Assembly: GCF_021202945.1 (NCBI RefSeq)
Contig: NZ_JAJOYR010000001.1
Location: 496,001 to 560,000, forward strand
Reading direction: 5' to 3'
DNA: 64,000 nucleotides
Source: Stenotrophomonas sp. SY1
Lineage (GTDB): Bacteria > Pseudomonadota > Gammaproteobacteria > Xanthomonadales > Xanthomonadaceae
The notes below the pieces were generated by a model, which was not told the DNA's origin, ran no database searches, and worked only from the letters and a program-made list of their open reading frames with translations. The first letter of the stretch is position 1. Each line of letters begins with the position of its first letter. Position numbers and translations under genes: made by a program. This document shows positions 25,976 to 35,643 of the stretch, in pieces.

Positions 25976-26599
25976 TCACTCCCGCACTTCAACCCCGCCT
26001 TCGATCAATGCAATCCGCGTCATCGCGTCATTGGCCGCCGACACCGGCCGGGTCAACTGCCACAGAAAGCGCACGCGGAAACCGCTGATCGCCGCATCCT
26101 GCGCGCTCCACAGCACGCAGTAATCACGCGCCAGGCCGCAGACATGCACCTCGGCGATGCCGCGTTCATGCAGCCAGCCGGCCAGGCCGGTGGCCGGGCG
26201 ATCACCACGCGGGCCGTAGTTCTCACGGAACGCGCTGTACGAATCCACCTGCCGGTCCATGCCCTTGCGCAGGATCAGGTCGACGCTGTTCCAATCCACG
26301 CGCGGATCAAGCGCAGCTCCGGCGCTGCCCTGCACGCAATGGTCGGGCCAGAGCGTCTGCGGATGGCCGTGCAGCGTGAGCGTGTCGAACGGCTTGCGGC
26401 CACCATGCTGGCTGGCGAACGAGGCATGGTCGTGCGGGTGCCAGTCCTGGGTGGCGACGACAGTGGCGTACTGGCGGGCAGCCAGCAGCGCGGCAATACC
26501 CGGCACGATGGCATCGCCCTGCTGGCACGGCAACGCGCCGCCCGGCATGAAGTCCGGCTGTAGATCCACCACCAACAATGCAACGTCTTTTGCGTACAT
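25976..26599 (-). CDS. pncA: Nicotinamidase
   Basis: A 207-residue isochorismatase-fold hydrolase with the full PncA catalytic set: Asp12 (LLVVDLQPDF), Lys112 (LRKGMD) and Cys161 (CGLARDYCV). The metal site DWHPHDH supplies Asp52, His54 and His58. It converts nicotinamide to nicotinate for NAD salvage. The start MYAKDVALLVVD is chosen by alignment to family length. A longer in-frame start 42 bp upstream adds residues of no recognisable type. The sirtuin 2.4 kb away is a nicotinamide source, but the genes are not in one operon. Confidence 0.9.
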   Translation of the reverse strand: MYAKDVALLVVDLQPDFMPGGALPCQQGDAIVPGIAALLAARQYATVVATQDWHPHDHASFASQHGGRKPFDTLTLHGHPQTLWPDHCVQGSAGAALDPRVDWNSVDLILRKGMDRQVDSYSAFRENYGPRGDRPATGLAGWLHERGIAEVHVCGLARDYCVLWSAQDAAISGFRVRFLWQLTRPVSAANDAMTRIALIEGGVEVRE

Positions 26600-26819
26600 C
26601 CAGGATTTCCTGACGCGGGAGTGGGCACAGTCTACGACCACTGGTTGCAGGCGGCTTGGGTAGTTGTCATCCGGCGGTGGGAACAGGCCGCCTGGCGGGG
26701 ACGCCGCCGCTCCTGCAACGCAGCCGGTTTCGGAAGCCGATTCATCACCTCATGCAGGCGCGAGAAGTGAGCGACGCACATGCCACGTCAACTCACTCCC
26801 CCGCCTGTTCCCCCGGCGT

Positions 26820-29108
26820 TTATGCCACGGCACGCTCACTACGCAGCGTGCGCGCGGCATCCACCATTGCTTCCAGTGCGGCGCGGGTTTCGTCCCAGCC
26901 ACGGGTCTTCAGGCCGCAGTCCGGGTTCACCCACAACTTCTGCGCCGGCAGCACGTCGCTGGCCTTGCGCAGCAGCTCCACCATCTCGGCGGTGTCGGGA
27001 ACGCGTGGCGAGTGGATGTCGTACACGCCCGGGCCCACCTGGTTGGGGTAGTCGAAACGGGCGAACGCATCGAGCAGTTCCATCCGTGAGCGTGAGGTCT
27101 CGATCGAGATCACGTCCGCATCCAGCGCGGCGACCGCTTCGATGATGTCGTTGAACTGCGCGTAGCACATGTGGGTGTGGATCTGCGTGGCATCGCCCAC
27201 GCCGCTGGCACTGATGCCGAACGCCTGCACCGCCCAGTCCAGATACTCCTGCCATTGCGCGCGACGCAGCGGCAGGCCTTCGCGCAGTGCGGGTTCGTCG
27301 ATCTGGATGGCACGGATGCCGGCGGCCTCCAGGTCATTTACCTCATCGCGCAGCGCCAACGCGATCTGCCGGCAGGTGTCGGCGCGCGACTGGTCATCAC
27401 GCACGAACGACCATTGCAGCACCGTCACCGGACCGGTCAGCATGCCCTTCATCGGCTTGTCGGTGAGCGACTGCGCGTACTGCGACCAACGCACCGTCAT
27501 CGGTGCCGGGCGGCTGACATCGCCGTAGATCAGCGGTGGCTTCACGCAACGCGAGCCGTAGCTCTGCACCCAGCCGTTGCCGGTGAAGGCAAAGCCATCC
27601 AGCTGCTCGCCGAAGTACTCGACCATGTCGTTGCGTTCGAACTCGCCGTGCACCAGCACGTCCAGCCCGATCTGTTCCTGCACGCGCACGCAGTGCTCGG
27701 TCTGCTCGGCGAGGAACGCATCGTAGTCGGCGGCGGTGAGCTTGCCCGACTTGTGGCGCGCGCGCGCCTCGCGCACCTGTTGTGTCTGCGGGAACGAACC
27801 GATGGTGGTGGTCGGGAAAGCCGGCAAACGCAGCGCATGCGCCTGCAGCACCTGCCGCTGTACATGCGGCGTTGTGCGCACCGCATCGCCAGCGGCCAGT
27901 GCGGCAAGGCGGGCTTTGACCGTGTTGTTGTGCACGCGCGGCGAGCGGCGACGTGATTCGATCGCTTCGCGTGCCGCCGCCAGTGCCGGCTCGGCTTCGG
28001 CCTTGCCATCAAGCGCGTCGGCCAGGGTGCGCAGTTCCTGCAACTTCTGCCTGGAGAACGCGAGCCAGCTGCGCAGCTCCGGGTCCAGCTTCTTTTCCAG
28101 CGTGAGATCTACCGGGCAGTGCAGCAGCGAGCACGACGGTGCCAGCCACAGCCTGTCGGTGCCGCGGTGGCCGGCGGCGTAGCGGGCCAGGATCAGCGCA
28201 TTGTCCAACGCGTTGCGCCAGATGTTGCGGCCGTTGACCAGGCCCAGCGACAGCACCCGAGCAGCGGGCAGTGCACGCACCACGGCGTCGAGCTGTTCCG
28301 GCGCGCGGACCAGGTCCACATGCAGGCCCTCCACCGACAACGAGGTAGCCAGGCCGAGGTTGTCGTCCAGCGCGCCGAAGTAGGTGGCCAGCAGGATGTC
28401 CGGACGCGGCACGTCGGACAGCCACGCATAGGCGCGCACGAAGGCTGCATGCGCGTTGTCGTCCAGGTCCTGCACCAACACCGGCTCGTCCAACTGCACC
28501 CACGATGCGCCCAGTTGTTTCAGTTCGCCCAGCAGTTGTGCGTAGGCTGGCAGCAGGTTGTTGAGCAGGTCCAGCGGATTACTGCCATCAGTGGTCTTGG
28601 ACAGCAGCAGGAAGCTCACCGGTCCCAGCAGTACCGGCCGGGTGTCGATGCCCAGTGCCTTGGCTTCCCGGTATTCGGCCAGCGGCTTGTCGCCGCGCAG
28701 CGTGAATGCCTGGTCGCGCTGCAGTTCGGGTACCAGGTAGTGGTAGTTGGTGTCGAACCACTTGGTCATTTCCAGCGCGTGCAGATCCACGCCGTCGCGC
28801 TGCCGGCCACGCGCCATCGCGAAGTAGGCGGCCAGCGGGTTGTGTTCGGCCAGGGCGCGGTAGCGCTCGGGAATGGCATCAAACAGCACGGCGGTATCAA
28901 GCACGTGGTCGTACAGGCTGAAGTCGTTGCTCGGAGGCACATCGACGCCGGCTTCGTGTTGCAGCTGCCAATGGCGTGCGCGCAATGCGGCGGCGGTGGC
29001 CTGCAGTTGCGCGGCGTCGGTTTCGTCGCGCCAGTAGCTCTCAAGTGCGTGCTTGAGCTCGCGGCGCGCGCCGATTCGGGGGAACCCCAGGTTGGTAACG
29101 CTAGTCAT
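26820..29108 (-). CDS. metE: Cobalamin-independent methionine synthase
   Basis: A 762-residue MetE. It starts [20 protein letters not shown] and contains both halves of the duplicated barrel: [15 protein letters not shown], the homocysteine-zinc site [13 protein letters not shown] with the late Cys in [11 protein letters not shown], and the catalytic-loop segment [14 protein letters not shown]. It transfers methyl from 5-methyl-THF-Glu3 to homocysteine without B12. A long leader (about 400 nt) contains a cobalamin riboswitch, consistent with repression when B12 allows MetH to take over. MetH is not in the window. Confidence 0.94.
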   Translation of the reverse strand: MTSVTNLGFPRIGARRELKHALESYWRDETDAAQLQATAAALRARHWQLQHEAGVDVPPSNDFSLYDHVLDTAVLFDAIPERYRALAEHNPLAAYFAMARGRQRDGVDLHALEMTKWFDTNYHYLVPELQRDQAFTLRGDKPLAEYREAKALGIDTRPVLLGPVSFLLLSKTTDGSNPLDLLNNLLPAYAQLLGELKQLGASWVQLDEPVLVQDLDDNAHAAFVRAYAWLSDVPRPDILLATYFGALDDNLGLATSLSVEGLHVDLVRAPEQLDAVVRALPAARVLSLGLVNGRNIWRNALDNALILARYAAGHRGTDRLWLAPSCSLLHCPVDLTLEKKLDPELRSWLAFSRQKLQELRTLADALDGKAEAEPALAAAREAIESRRRSPRVHNNTVKARLAALAAGDAVRTTPHVQRQVLQAHALRLPAFPTTTIGSFPQTQQVREARARHKSGKLTAADYDAFLAEQTEHCVRVQEQIGLDVLVHGEFERNDMVEYFGEQLDGFAFTGNGWVQSYGSRCVKPPLIYGDVSRPAPMTVRWSQYAQSLTDKPMKGMLTGPVTVLQWSFVRDDQSRADTCRQIALALRDEVNDLEAAGIRAIQIDEPALREGLPLRRAQWQEYLDWAVQAFGISASGVGDATQIHTHMCYAQFNDIIEAVAALDADVISIETSRSRMELLDAFARFDYPNQVGPGVYDIHSPRVPDTAEMVELLRKASDVLPAQKLWVNPDCGLKTRGWDETRAALEAMVDAARTLRSERAVA

Positions 29109-29369
29109 GACTGTTTCCTCATTGCATGGGCATTGAGGAACGAAGGAACCGCGCGATGGCCGTGCCGATGTTGGCCGCGTCCACCCCGCCAGCGACCTTC
29201 GCCCCCGCGGGCGAACCGGACTCATGCGGGGGCACGGGGCACCGCCCCGCGCACAGGCAGGGACAGCGCCGGTCGTCTCCCCGCGGAGACTCCAGGTCGA
29301 AACAGGGGACGGCAGGTCCCCCGGCCGAGGCCGGTATTCGGGCTGATGGACGCGAGCGCGGATGCGCTC

Positions 29370-29527
29370 ACCTAGTAGCCGTCGCTTCCCGGGCACAAGC
29401 CCAGTGCTGTTGACGGCGGTCGTTTCCATTCACCGCTGCGGGGCAGCTCCGGAATGACAGGCCTTGCGGCCGGCTTCACCGGATTCCCGTTTAAATTCAT
29501 CCCTTCATGCGGATAGAGGGATGAATA
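29370..29527 (-). promoter_or_regulatory. Cobalamin riboswitch upstream of metE
   Basis: On the minus strand the aptamer core reads AAACGGGAATCCGGTGAAGC, then CCGGAGCTGCCCCGCAGCGG and TGAATGGAAACG, closing with CCCGGGAAGCGACGGCTACT. It closely parallels the nrdA element. A 10-bp perfect hairpin (ATTCATCCCT / AGGGATGAAT, 29495-29526) lies at its 5' side. Between the aptamer and the metE ATG is a ~260-nt leader with a TTCGCCC/GGGCGAA stem (29198-29215) that may belong to the expression platform. Confidence 0.88.
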
Positions 29528-29645
29528 CCTTTGGCGCGCACAAAATAGGCCGCTTGCCGGCGGGGGTCAAGGGGATTGATCGGCGGGAACAGGGGCCAGG
29601 GATCAGGGATCAGGGGGCAGGGGGCAGGAGGCAGGAGGCAGGAGC

Positions 29646-29782
29646 TTTCCCTTCTCCCGCTTGCGGGGGAAGGTGCCCGCAGGGCGGATGGGGGTTCTTT
29701 GGGGTTTGCTCTGGAGGCAAAAGCTCAAAGCGCCCTCATCCGGTGCTTCGCACCACCTTCTCCCGCCGACGGGAGAAGTGAT
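29646..29782. repeat. Paired-arm repeat upstream of the metE riboswitch
   Basis: Arms TTCCCTTCTCCCGCTTGCGG and CACCTTCTCCCGCCGACGGG face each other around a middle with GCGCCCTCATCCGG. The same element type is at 7.5 and 49.3 kb. It lies between metE (divergent away) and the SMR gene terminus. No coding potential. Confidence 0.6.
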
Positions 29783-29819
29783 ACGGCCCACGTTTTGAAT
29801 CCCGAATTCCGCTAGTCCC

Positions 29820-30152
29820 TCAATGCGCCGTGGAGCGCGAGAACACGTTGATCACGATCACCCCGGCGCAGATCAGGGTAATGCCGAGGATGGCCGGCAG
29901 GTCCAGCCGCTGCTTGAACACGAACAGGCCGATCAACGAGATCAGCACGATGCCAACACCGGACCAGATGGCGTAGGCAATACCGGTGGGTATCGTGCGC
30001 ATGACCATCGACAACAGCCAGAAGCACACGCCGTAACCGGCCATCGCGCCAAGCGTTGGCCATAACCGGGTCATGCCGTCGGAGGCTTTCAACAACGAAG
30101 TGGCAAGGACTTCCAGGGCGATGGCGCAGGCCAGCAGTGCGTAGGCATTCAT
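29820..30152 (-). CDS. Small multidrug resistance (SMR) efflux protein, EmrE-like
   Basis: A 110-residue protein with four membrane helices. The key SMR residues are in the EmrE positions: Glu14 in the first helix (ACAIALEVLATSLLK), Tyr60 and Trp63 (GIAYAIWSG), plus the loop GxxxP-like FVFKQRLDLPAILG. These support a proton/drug antiporter for quaternary cations rather than the guanidinium exporter (Gdx/SugE) subgroup. Single gene, encoded alone. Confidence 0.85.
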   Translation of the reverse strand: MNAYALLACAIALEVLATSLLKASDGMTRLWPTLGAMAGYGVCFWLLSMVMRTIPTGIAYAIWSGVGIVLISLIGLFVFKQRLDLPAILGITLICAGVIVINVFSRSTAH

Positions 30153-30356
30153 GGGTAGAAACAGGTTGGCGACGTAATCGGCGCACGTTCGATTCTACTT
30201 GGCCTGCTTATCAACGTGGTTCGATGCAATGTCCTGGCGTGGCCGTGCGTAAGAGTTGGCGTTGTCCCATTGAGCGTACATGCATGCAGAGGACATCCCC
30301 TTCACGGCGATGCGTGACTGATGCAGACTCGGCCTTCACCCGACACCCGTCTGCTG

Positions 30357-30701
30357 ATGACTTCATACGAGTTGTTCCAGATGTTCGTGCTGTTGCTGGT
30401 TGGCCATGCATTGGCGGACTACCCCTTGCAGGGTGAGTTCCTGGCCAAGGCCAAGAACCGTTTCGCCCCGGTTCCCGGCGTGCCGTGGTACCAGGCGTTG
30501 GGCGCACATGCGGTGATCCACGGTGGCGCAGTGGGATGGATCACCGGCAGCATCACTCTCGGCGTGCTGGAAGTGATCTGTCACATGCTGATCGACGATC
30601 TGAAGTGCGGCCACCGCATCAGCTACAACATCGATCAGCTGCTGCATGTCGCCTGCAAGGTCGTGTGGGTCGCGCTGGCTGTCAGCACGACATTGCCTTG
30701 A
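30357..30701 (+). CDS. DUF3307 domain membrane protein
   Basis: A 114-residue protein with about three membrane helices. The family pattern includes LLLVGHALADYPLQGEFLA near the N-terminus, LGAHAVIHGGAVG in the middle, and CHMLIDDLKC with YNIDQLLH towards the end. The conserved HxxxDYPLQ and HxxxD residues recall a metal or zinc site, but no function is known for DUF3307. The start MTSYELFQMF is preferred to an ATG 36 bp upstream. Followed by a strong hairpin. Confidence 0.8.
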   Translation: MTSYELFQMFVLLLVGHALADYPLQGEFLAKAKNRFAPVPGVPWYQALGAHAVIHGGAVGWITGSITLGVLEVICHMLIDDLKCGHRISYNIDQLLHVACKVVWVALAVSTTLP

Positions 30702-30729
30702 CGCTTTCCCATCCGATAGAAAGCAAACG

Positions 30730-30753
30730 CCCCGGACAAGCCGGGGCATTTGC
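30730..30753. terminator. Bidirectional hairpin between DUF3307 and adhesin genes
   Basis: Stem GCCCCGG / CCGGGGC with loop ACAAG lies between two convergent genes. ATTTG follows on the plus strand, and GTTTGCTTTCT follows on the minus strand, so the stronger U-tract serves the adhesin gene. Confidence 0.6.
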
Positions 30754-30782
30754 CTGTTGCAGATGATGACCTGCGCCGCGCG

Positions 30783-33700
30783 TCAGTCGCCCAGCACGCC
30801 GCTGACACCAACGTAGGCACCGGAGCCGTCGCCGTTCTTGGAGAAGCCACCTTCCAGGCTCCAGCGGCCGCTTTCAGCCGTGTAACGGCTGCTGATGCCA
30901 ACCGCACCCTGCGACTTGTAGGTGGCGGCACCCACAGAGTAGGTAACCCTGCCGGCCACATAAGGTGCCTGGCGCGCTGCCATCGCGGTGGCGATACCGG
31001 CATGCATGCTGCGCTCCAACTCACCGATGCGGTAGGCCAGGCTGGCGTTGCTGAACTCGTTGTTGCGGTTCATCGTCCAGTCGTACAGCTGCGAGCCGTT
31101 GATGGCGTCGGTGCTGTCGGCACTGACGCGGCCACGTGCCACGTTGGACATGGTCACCGGTGTGCCCTGATGACCGAGCGTGACATGGCTGTAGTCGGTG
31201 CTGCCGTCGGACTTCTGGTCGTAACGCACGGTCTGCTTGAGCTGGGCGACGTTCACCGCATCGGTGTCTTCGGTGCCGGCGGCGACATTGGTCAGCTGAC
31301 GCTCCTGACCCACTGAACCCACCGATACACTGTTGTCGCGGCTGGCAACCGAGCCGTTGCCCAGAGCAACCGAATTACTGCCGGTGGCCTGGCTGTTGTT
31401 GCCCAATGCGGTGCTGTCCTTGCCGGAGGCCACGGCACCGTTGCCCAGTGCCAACGCGCCCTCACCCGAGGCCAGGGCGAGCTGCTCGGTGCCATCGCCG
31501 ATGTTGCTGCTGATCATGCCGCCAGCACCGAAGCTTCCGTCGGCAATGGTGGTTTCCAGTTGGCTGACACGGTTGTCCAGTTGGCCCACACTGTTGTTGA
31601 CGGCATCGATGCGGTCATTGATACCGGCCACGCTACCGCTGATGTCGCCCATGCCGGCCTTCAGCTCGGTGATGTCATTGGCATTCTGTGTGGTGCGACC
31701 ATCGATGTTGGCCACGGCATCGCCGATGGTGCTGACGGTCTTGCCACCCACCGAGTAGCTCGGTGCGGAGATCGAACCGTCGGCATTGACCGTCGCGCCA
31801 CCGCCCAGGTGGGTGGCAACGGACTGGCTCACGCCATGCAGCTGCGCACCGTTGACGGCCTGCAGGCTGGACGCGCCCACCGCACCATTGGCGACGCCAT
31901 CCAGTACGCGTGCCCCCTGGGAGCCGGCGAAGTTCACGCTGCTGCCAGCCTTGTCGCCGGCAACCGTGATGTCGCCAGTGGTGGCATCCTGCTTGACCAG
32001 GCCGACCGATCCGTCGCTGAGCTGTGTAGTCAGCTCGCCGATCTGGGTGCTGTTGTCAGCTACGCGGTCGTCGATGTGGGTGATGGCATCGCCCATGCTG
32101 GTCACGGTAGTGGTCGAGCCATCGGCGTTGGTCACCACATAGCTCGGGCCCGTGATCGAGCCATCGGCATTGACTGCGGCCCCGCCGCCCATGCCGGCTG
32201 CAAGCGCCTGCAACTGGGCAACGTTCACCGCATCGAGCGCCTGCCCGCCCGCCTTCACGCCAGTGAGGGTGCGCGCGCCGTTGGTGCCGGCGAAGTTCAC
32301 CGAGGTGCCGGCGGTGTCGGCAGCCACGGTGATGTCCAGTGAATCGGCATCCTGCTTCACCAGGCCAACGCTACCGTTGTTGATGTTGTTGGTGATGGTG
32401 CTGATGTCGCCCTGCAGCGAGGTGATGCTGCCTTCGTTGAGCGTGGTGCGGTTGTCCAGGCTGGTGATATCACCCTGCATGCTGGTGATGTTGGTATTGA
32501 TCGAACTGATATCGCCCTGCACCGTGGTGATGTTGCCTTCGGCAGAGGTCATGCGACCGTCCAAGCTTGTGATGTTGCCTTCAGCGGTGTCCATGCGGCC
32601 GCCAAGTGCGGTCACATTGGTGTTGGTGGCAAACAGCTGCGAGCCGTTGACGGCCTCGGTGCTGTCGGCGGCCAAAGCGCCCGCCTGCACACCGGTCAGG
32701 ACGCGCGCACCATCGGTGCCGGCGAAGTTCACCGAGGTGCCGGCGGTGTCGGCAGCCACGGTGATGTCCAGCGAGCCGGCATCCTGCTTCACCAAACCCA
32801 CGCTACCGTTGTTGATGTTGTTGGTGATGGTGCTGATGTCGCCCTGCAGCGAGGTGATGCTGCCTTCGTTGAGCGTGGTGCGGTTGTCCAGGCTGGTGAT
32901 ATCACCCTGCATGCTGGTGATGTTGGTATTGATCGAACTGATATCGCCCTGCACCGTGGTGATGTTGCCTTCGGCAGAGGTCATGCGACCGTCCAAGCTT
33001 GTGATGTTGCCTTCAGCGGTGTCCATGCGGCCGCCAAGTGCGGTCACATTGGTGTTGGTGGCAAACAGCTGCGAGCCGTTGACGGCCTCGGTGCTGTCGG
33101 CGGCCAAAGCGCCCGCCTGCACACCGGTCAGGGCGCGGGCGCCATCGGTGCCGGCGAAGTTCACCGAGGTGCCGGCGGTGTCTGCAGCCACGGTGATGTC
33201 CAGCGAATCGGCATCCTGCTTCACCAAACCCACACTGCCGTTGTTGAGGTTGGTAGTGATGGTGCTGATGTCGCCCTGCAGCGAGGTGATGCTGCCTTCG
33301 TTGAGCGTGATGCGGTTGTCCAGGCTGGTGATATCACCCTGCATGCTGGTGATGTTGGTGTTGATCGTGGAGATATCGCCCTGCACCGTGGTGATGTTGC
33401 CCTCGGCGACGGTGACGCGATCCCCCAAGTTGGTGAGATCGCTGTTGATGGAAGTGATGTCACCCTCGGCGGAGGTCAAGCGGCCGTCCAGGCTGGTGAT
33501 GTTGCCTTCAGCGGTACCCATGCGGGTATCCAGTGCGGACACCATGTTGTTGGTGGCAAACAACTGCGAACCGTTGATGGCCTCTTCGCTGTCAGCGGAC
33601 AACGCACCAGCCTTCACGCCAGTCAGCGAGCGGGTGCCATCGGTACCGGCAATGCTCACCGACGAGCCGGCCGTGTCAGCGGCCACGGTGATTGCCTTCG

Positions 33701-35009
33701 AATCGGCATCCTGCTTGACCAGACCGACGGCGCCATTGGTGAGATCGGTGGTCAGCGCATCGATGGCGGTCGTGTTGGACGACGTGCGGCCGTCGATATG
33801 GGTGATCGCATCGCTGAGGTTGCCTACCGGCTGACCGGCCACCGTGAGGGAGGGAGCGATGAACGCGCCGGTATCAGCGTCATAAGCAGCGCCTCCGCCG
33901 ATTGCGGCGGCAATCCCGGCGGCGGTTACGTTTGATTTACTGACCTCTGCCTGGAGCTGGCTGACGTTGACGGCATCACTGCCTTCGGCGCCGGCGGCGA
34001 CATTGGTGAGGCGGCGCTTCTGGGTTGCCGAGCCGACCGAGACTTCACCCGTTGCAACCGCGCCCACCAGGAGTGCACCCGACTGGGAGGTGTATGCGGC
34101 CGCGCCGAGATTGGCAGTGGTGGTGCTACCTGCGCCCAGTGCCACGCTGCCCTCATGCGTGGCACTGGCATTGGCGCCGATGGCGATGGCGTTCTTGACG
34201 GTCACGCTTGCTGCACGGCCCATGGCAATGGCGTCGTTGCCGGCAGCGCTGGCCGACGTGCCCACGGCGATCGAATCGGTGCCCGCCGCGCGCGTCTGAT
34301 CGGTGATGTTCTGCTTGGTATCGGTAGTGTCCGAGCCCCCGTTCAGCGCCGAGCCCAATGCGATGGCGCGGGCGCCGCTGGCGGTCGATGAGGTGCCGAT
34401 GGCGGTGGCGTCGGAGCCGGTGGCAGTGGCATTGGTGCCGAATGCGGCCGCACGCGCAGCATTGGCCACGGAGAACGTGCCGAAGGAAATGGCCTGGATG
34501 CCGCTGGCGTATGAACCGGAGCCGTGGGCGATGCTGTTACGGCCCAATGCATTGGAGTAAGTGCCGGTGGCCAACGCACCGATGCCGCTGGCGAGGGAGC
34601 GGCCACCAAGAGCGATGGAGCCGGCATCCGCTGCCTTGGATGTGTCACCTAGTGCAATTCCGCCGACCGTAGCGGAACTTGAAGTGATGTTCAGCCCTAG
34701 GCCGTCTATACGGCGGTTGCCACCGCCGCCGATATCCCACATGTTGCCAATGGATTGTGCGTTGAAGCCGATCGCAGTGTTGTTGGACGAGGTCCCCGAA
34801 GCGACAGCACCGGTCCCCAGCTTGGTGTTGTCGGCCAGTACCGCAGTCGGAAGCAGCAGCATCGCGATGCATGTCGCGAGCGCACTCGTTGCCGTCCGAC
34901 GATCGCGGATAGCTGCACGACTGCGCTTGCCCTTACCGGATGCGAACTCACTGGCCACCATGAAAGCGCCCAGGGTCGAATTCCACACAAGCTTGTAGAT
35001 GATGTTCAC
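30783..35009 (-). CDS. Trimeric autotransporter adhesin (YadA/Hia type)
   Basis: A 1408-residue protein. The start is a GTG (VNIIYKLVWNSTLGAFMVAS) with AGGTG 9 bp upstream. The first 59 residues are an extended signal peptide of the ESPR kind, ending PTAVLAD. The head (about 70-330) is made of YadA-type repeats such as NAIAIGANASA and SVALGAGS. The stalk holds several neck motifs (EAVNGSQLFATN, DAVNVSQLQ) and coiled-coil repeats (NITSLDGRMTSAEG). It includes two nearly identical 144-residue units at about residues 606-893 and a diverged third. The last ~90 residues (SLAYRIGELERSMHAGIATA, then beta strands) are the trimeric outer-membrane anchor. It is expected at the surface as a homotrimer mediating adhesion or autoaggregation. 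Frame intact. Confidence 0.92.
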   Translation of the reverse strand: MNIIYKLVWNSTLGAFMVASEFASGKGKRSRAAIRDRRTATSALATCIAMLLLPTAVLADNTKLGTGAVASGTSSNNTAIGFNAQSIGNMWDIGGGGNRRIDGLGLNITSSSATVGGIALGDTSKAADAGSIALGGRSLASGIGALATGTYSNALGRNSIAHGSGSYASGIQAISFGTFSVANAARAAAFGTNATATGSDATAIGTSSTASGARAIALGSALNGGSDTTDTKQNITDQTRAAGTDSIAVGTSASAAGNDAIAMGRAASVTVKNAIAIGANASATHEGSVALGAGSTTTANLGAAAYTSQSGALLVGAVATGEVSVGSATQKRRLTNVAAGAEGSDAVNVSQLQAEVSKSNVTAAGIAAAIGGGAAYDADTGAFIAPSLTVAGQPVGNLSDAITHIDGRTSSNTTAIDALTTDLTNGAVGLVKQDADSKAITVAADTAGSSVSIAGTDGTRSLTGVKAGALSADSEEAINGSQLFATNNMVSALDTRMGTAEGNITSLDGRLTSAEGDITSINSDLTNLGDRVTVAEGNITTVQGDISTINTNITSMQGDITSLDNRITLNEGSITSLQGDISTITTNLNNGSVGLVKQDADSLDITVAADTAGTSVNFAGTDGARALTGVQAGALAADSTEAVNGSQLFATNTNVTALGGRMDTAEGNITSLDGRMTSAEGNITTVQGDISSINTNITSMQGDITSLDNRTTLNEGSITSLQGDISTITNNINNGSVGLVKQDAGSLDITVAADTAGTSVNFAGTDGARVLTGVQAGALAADSTEAVNGSQLFATNTNVTALGGRMDTAEGNITSLDGRMTSAEGNITTVQGDISSINTNITSMQGDITSLDNRTTLNEGSITSLQGDISTITNNINNGSVGLVKQDADSLDITVAADTAGTSVNFAGTNGARTLTGVKAGGQALDAVNVAQLQALAAGMGGGAAVNADGSITGPSYVVTNADGSTTTVTSMGDAITHIDDRVADNSTQIGELTTQLSDGSVGLVKQDATTGDITVAGDKAGSSVNFAGSQGARVLDGVANGAVGASSLQAVNGAQLHGVSQSVATHLGGGATVNADGSISAPSYSVGGKTVSTIGDAVANIDGRTTQNANDITELKAGMGDISGSVAGINDRIDAVNNSVGQLDNRVSQLETTIADGSFGAGGMISSNIGDGTEQLALASGEGALALGNGAVASGKDSTALGNNSQATGSNSVALGNGSVASRDNSVSVGSVGQERQLTNVAAGTEDTDAVNVAQLKQTVRYDQKSDGSTDYSHVTLGHQGTPVTMSNVARGRVSADSTDAINGSQLYDWTMNRNNEFSNASLAYRIGELERSMHAGIATAMAARQAPYVAGRVTYSVGAATYKSQGAVGISSRYTAESGRWSLEGGFSKNGDGSGAYVGVSGVLGD
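32331..33194 (-). repeat. Two tandem 432-bp near-identical stalk repeats in the adhesin
   Basis: Units 32331-32762 and 32763-33194 differ by only a few bases in 432. A third, diverged and longer unit follows up to about 33690. Each encodes 144 residues, in frame, with one neck and one coiled-coil block. The near-identity indicates recent duplication or ongoing conversion. Confidence 0.9.
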
Positions 35010-35643
35010 GAAGTTGGTCACCTGATCTGCTGCAGATCCGATGCATCTGCAGTGGTTGAATGGGCGGCGCCGGAGCAGCGCGCACGCGGAAATTGGAGTC
35101 GCGTGCAATGGGAAAAACATGTCCCCTGCAGGCAGGGACGCCACGGTAGTTGCCGATCCAAATCCGTTGAATAGGCCTGGTCCGAAAGTCATTTCGCACC
35201 GCCTTTTCACGTGATCGCGTGGAGGAATCCGCTTCGCTGTGTGTCTAGGGAAACGCCTGTGCCCAGGTGCTGATGCAACGCCTTGGCCTCGTCGTCATGG
35301 ATGTCATGGAGAGGGCGTGCGTTTTAACTTGGCGTCAGTGGCCGAATGCGTTTGCACGATCAGGCCGGGCATCGGTTCATCTGGCCGAATGTCGAAACAC
35401 GCGATGCAGTTTTGGGGTGGCCATGACCTGCTTCCCGTTGCCGGACTGCCTATGCGGAGCTGCGCAACGAATGGCTCGGGCGCAGTCCTTAGCAATAAAG
35501 CTGAATGAACGCGGCGCAGGCCATTCCGGTGGGAAGGCCGGCACGCGTGTACCCTATTGGCCCCTGTTTGCCACGATCGCTGGTGCCGCATTTGCATCGG
35601 CGGCTGGTCGCTGGCGAATGCCTCGTTTTTGAAGTCGATCCGA
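35010..35643. other. Divergent intergenic region, adhesin / dusA
   Basis: 634 bp without a convincing coding sequence on either strand. It must carry the promoters of the adhesin and of dusA. No sigma70 match or hairpin with a T-tract stands out. The in-frame extensions of both flanking genes into this region show no family similarity. Confidence 0.5.

Noticed and set aside
32331..33690. Regular repeats that might suggest a CRISPR-like array
   Set aside because: The 432-bp period is coding, in frame and without short unique spacers.
32152..33834. 560-codon open frame antisense to the adhesin, with long Val/Ser/Pro-rich repeats
   Set aside because: The repeats simply mirror the adhesin stalk duplications; the sense strand has a complete trimeric autotransporter.
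35010..35210. In-frame extension of the adhesin upstream of the GTG
   Set aside because: The 67 residues upstream lack any signal-peptide or ESPR character, while VNIIYKLVWN marks the family start.
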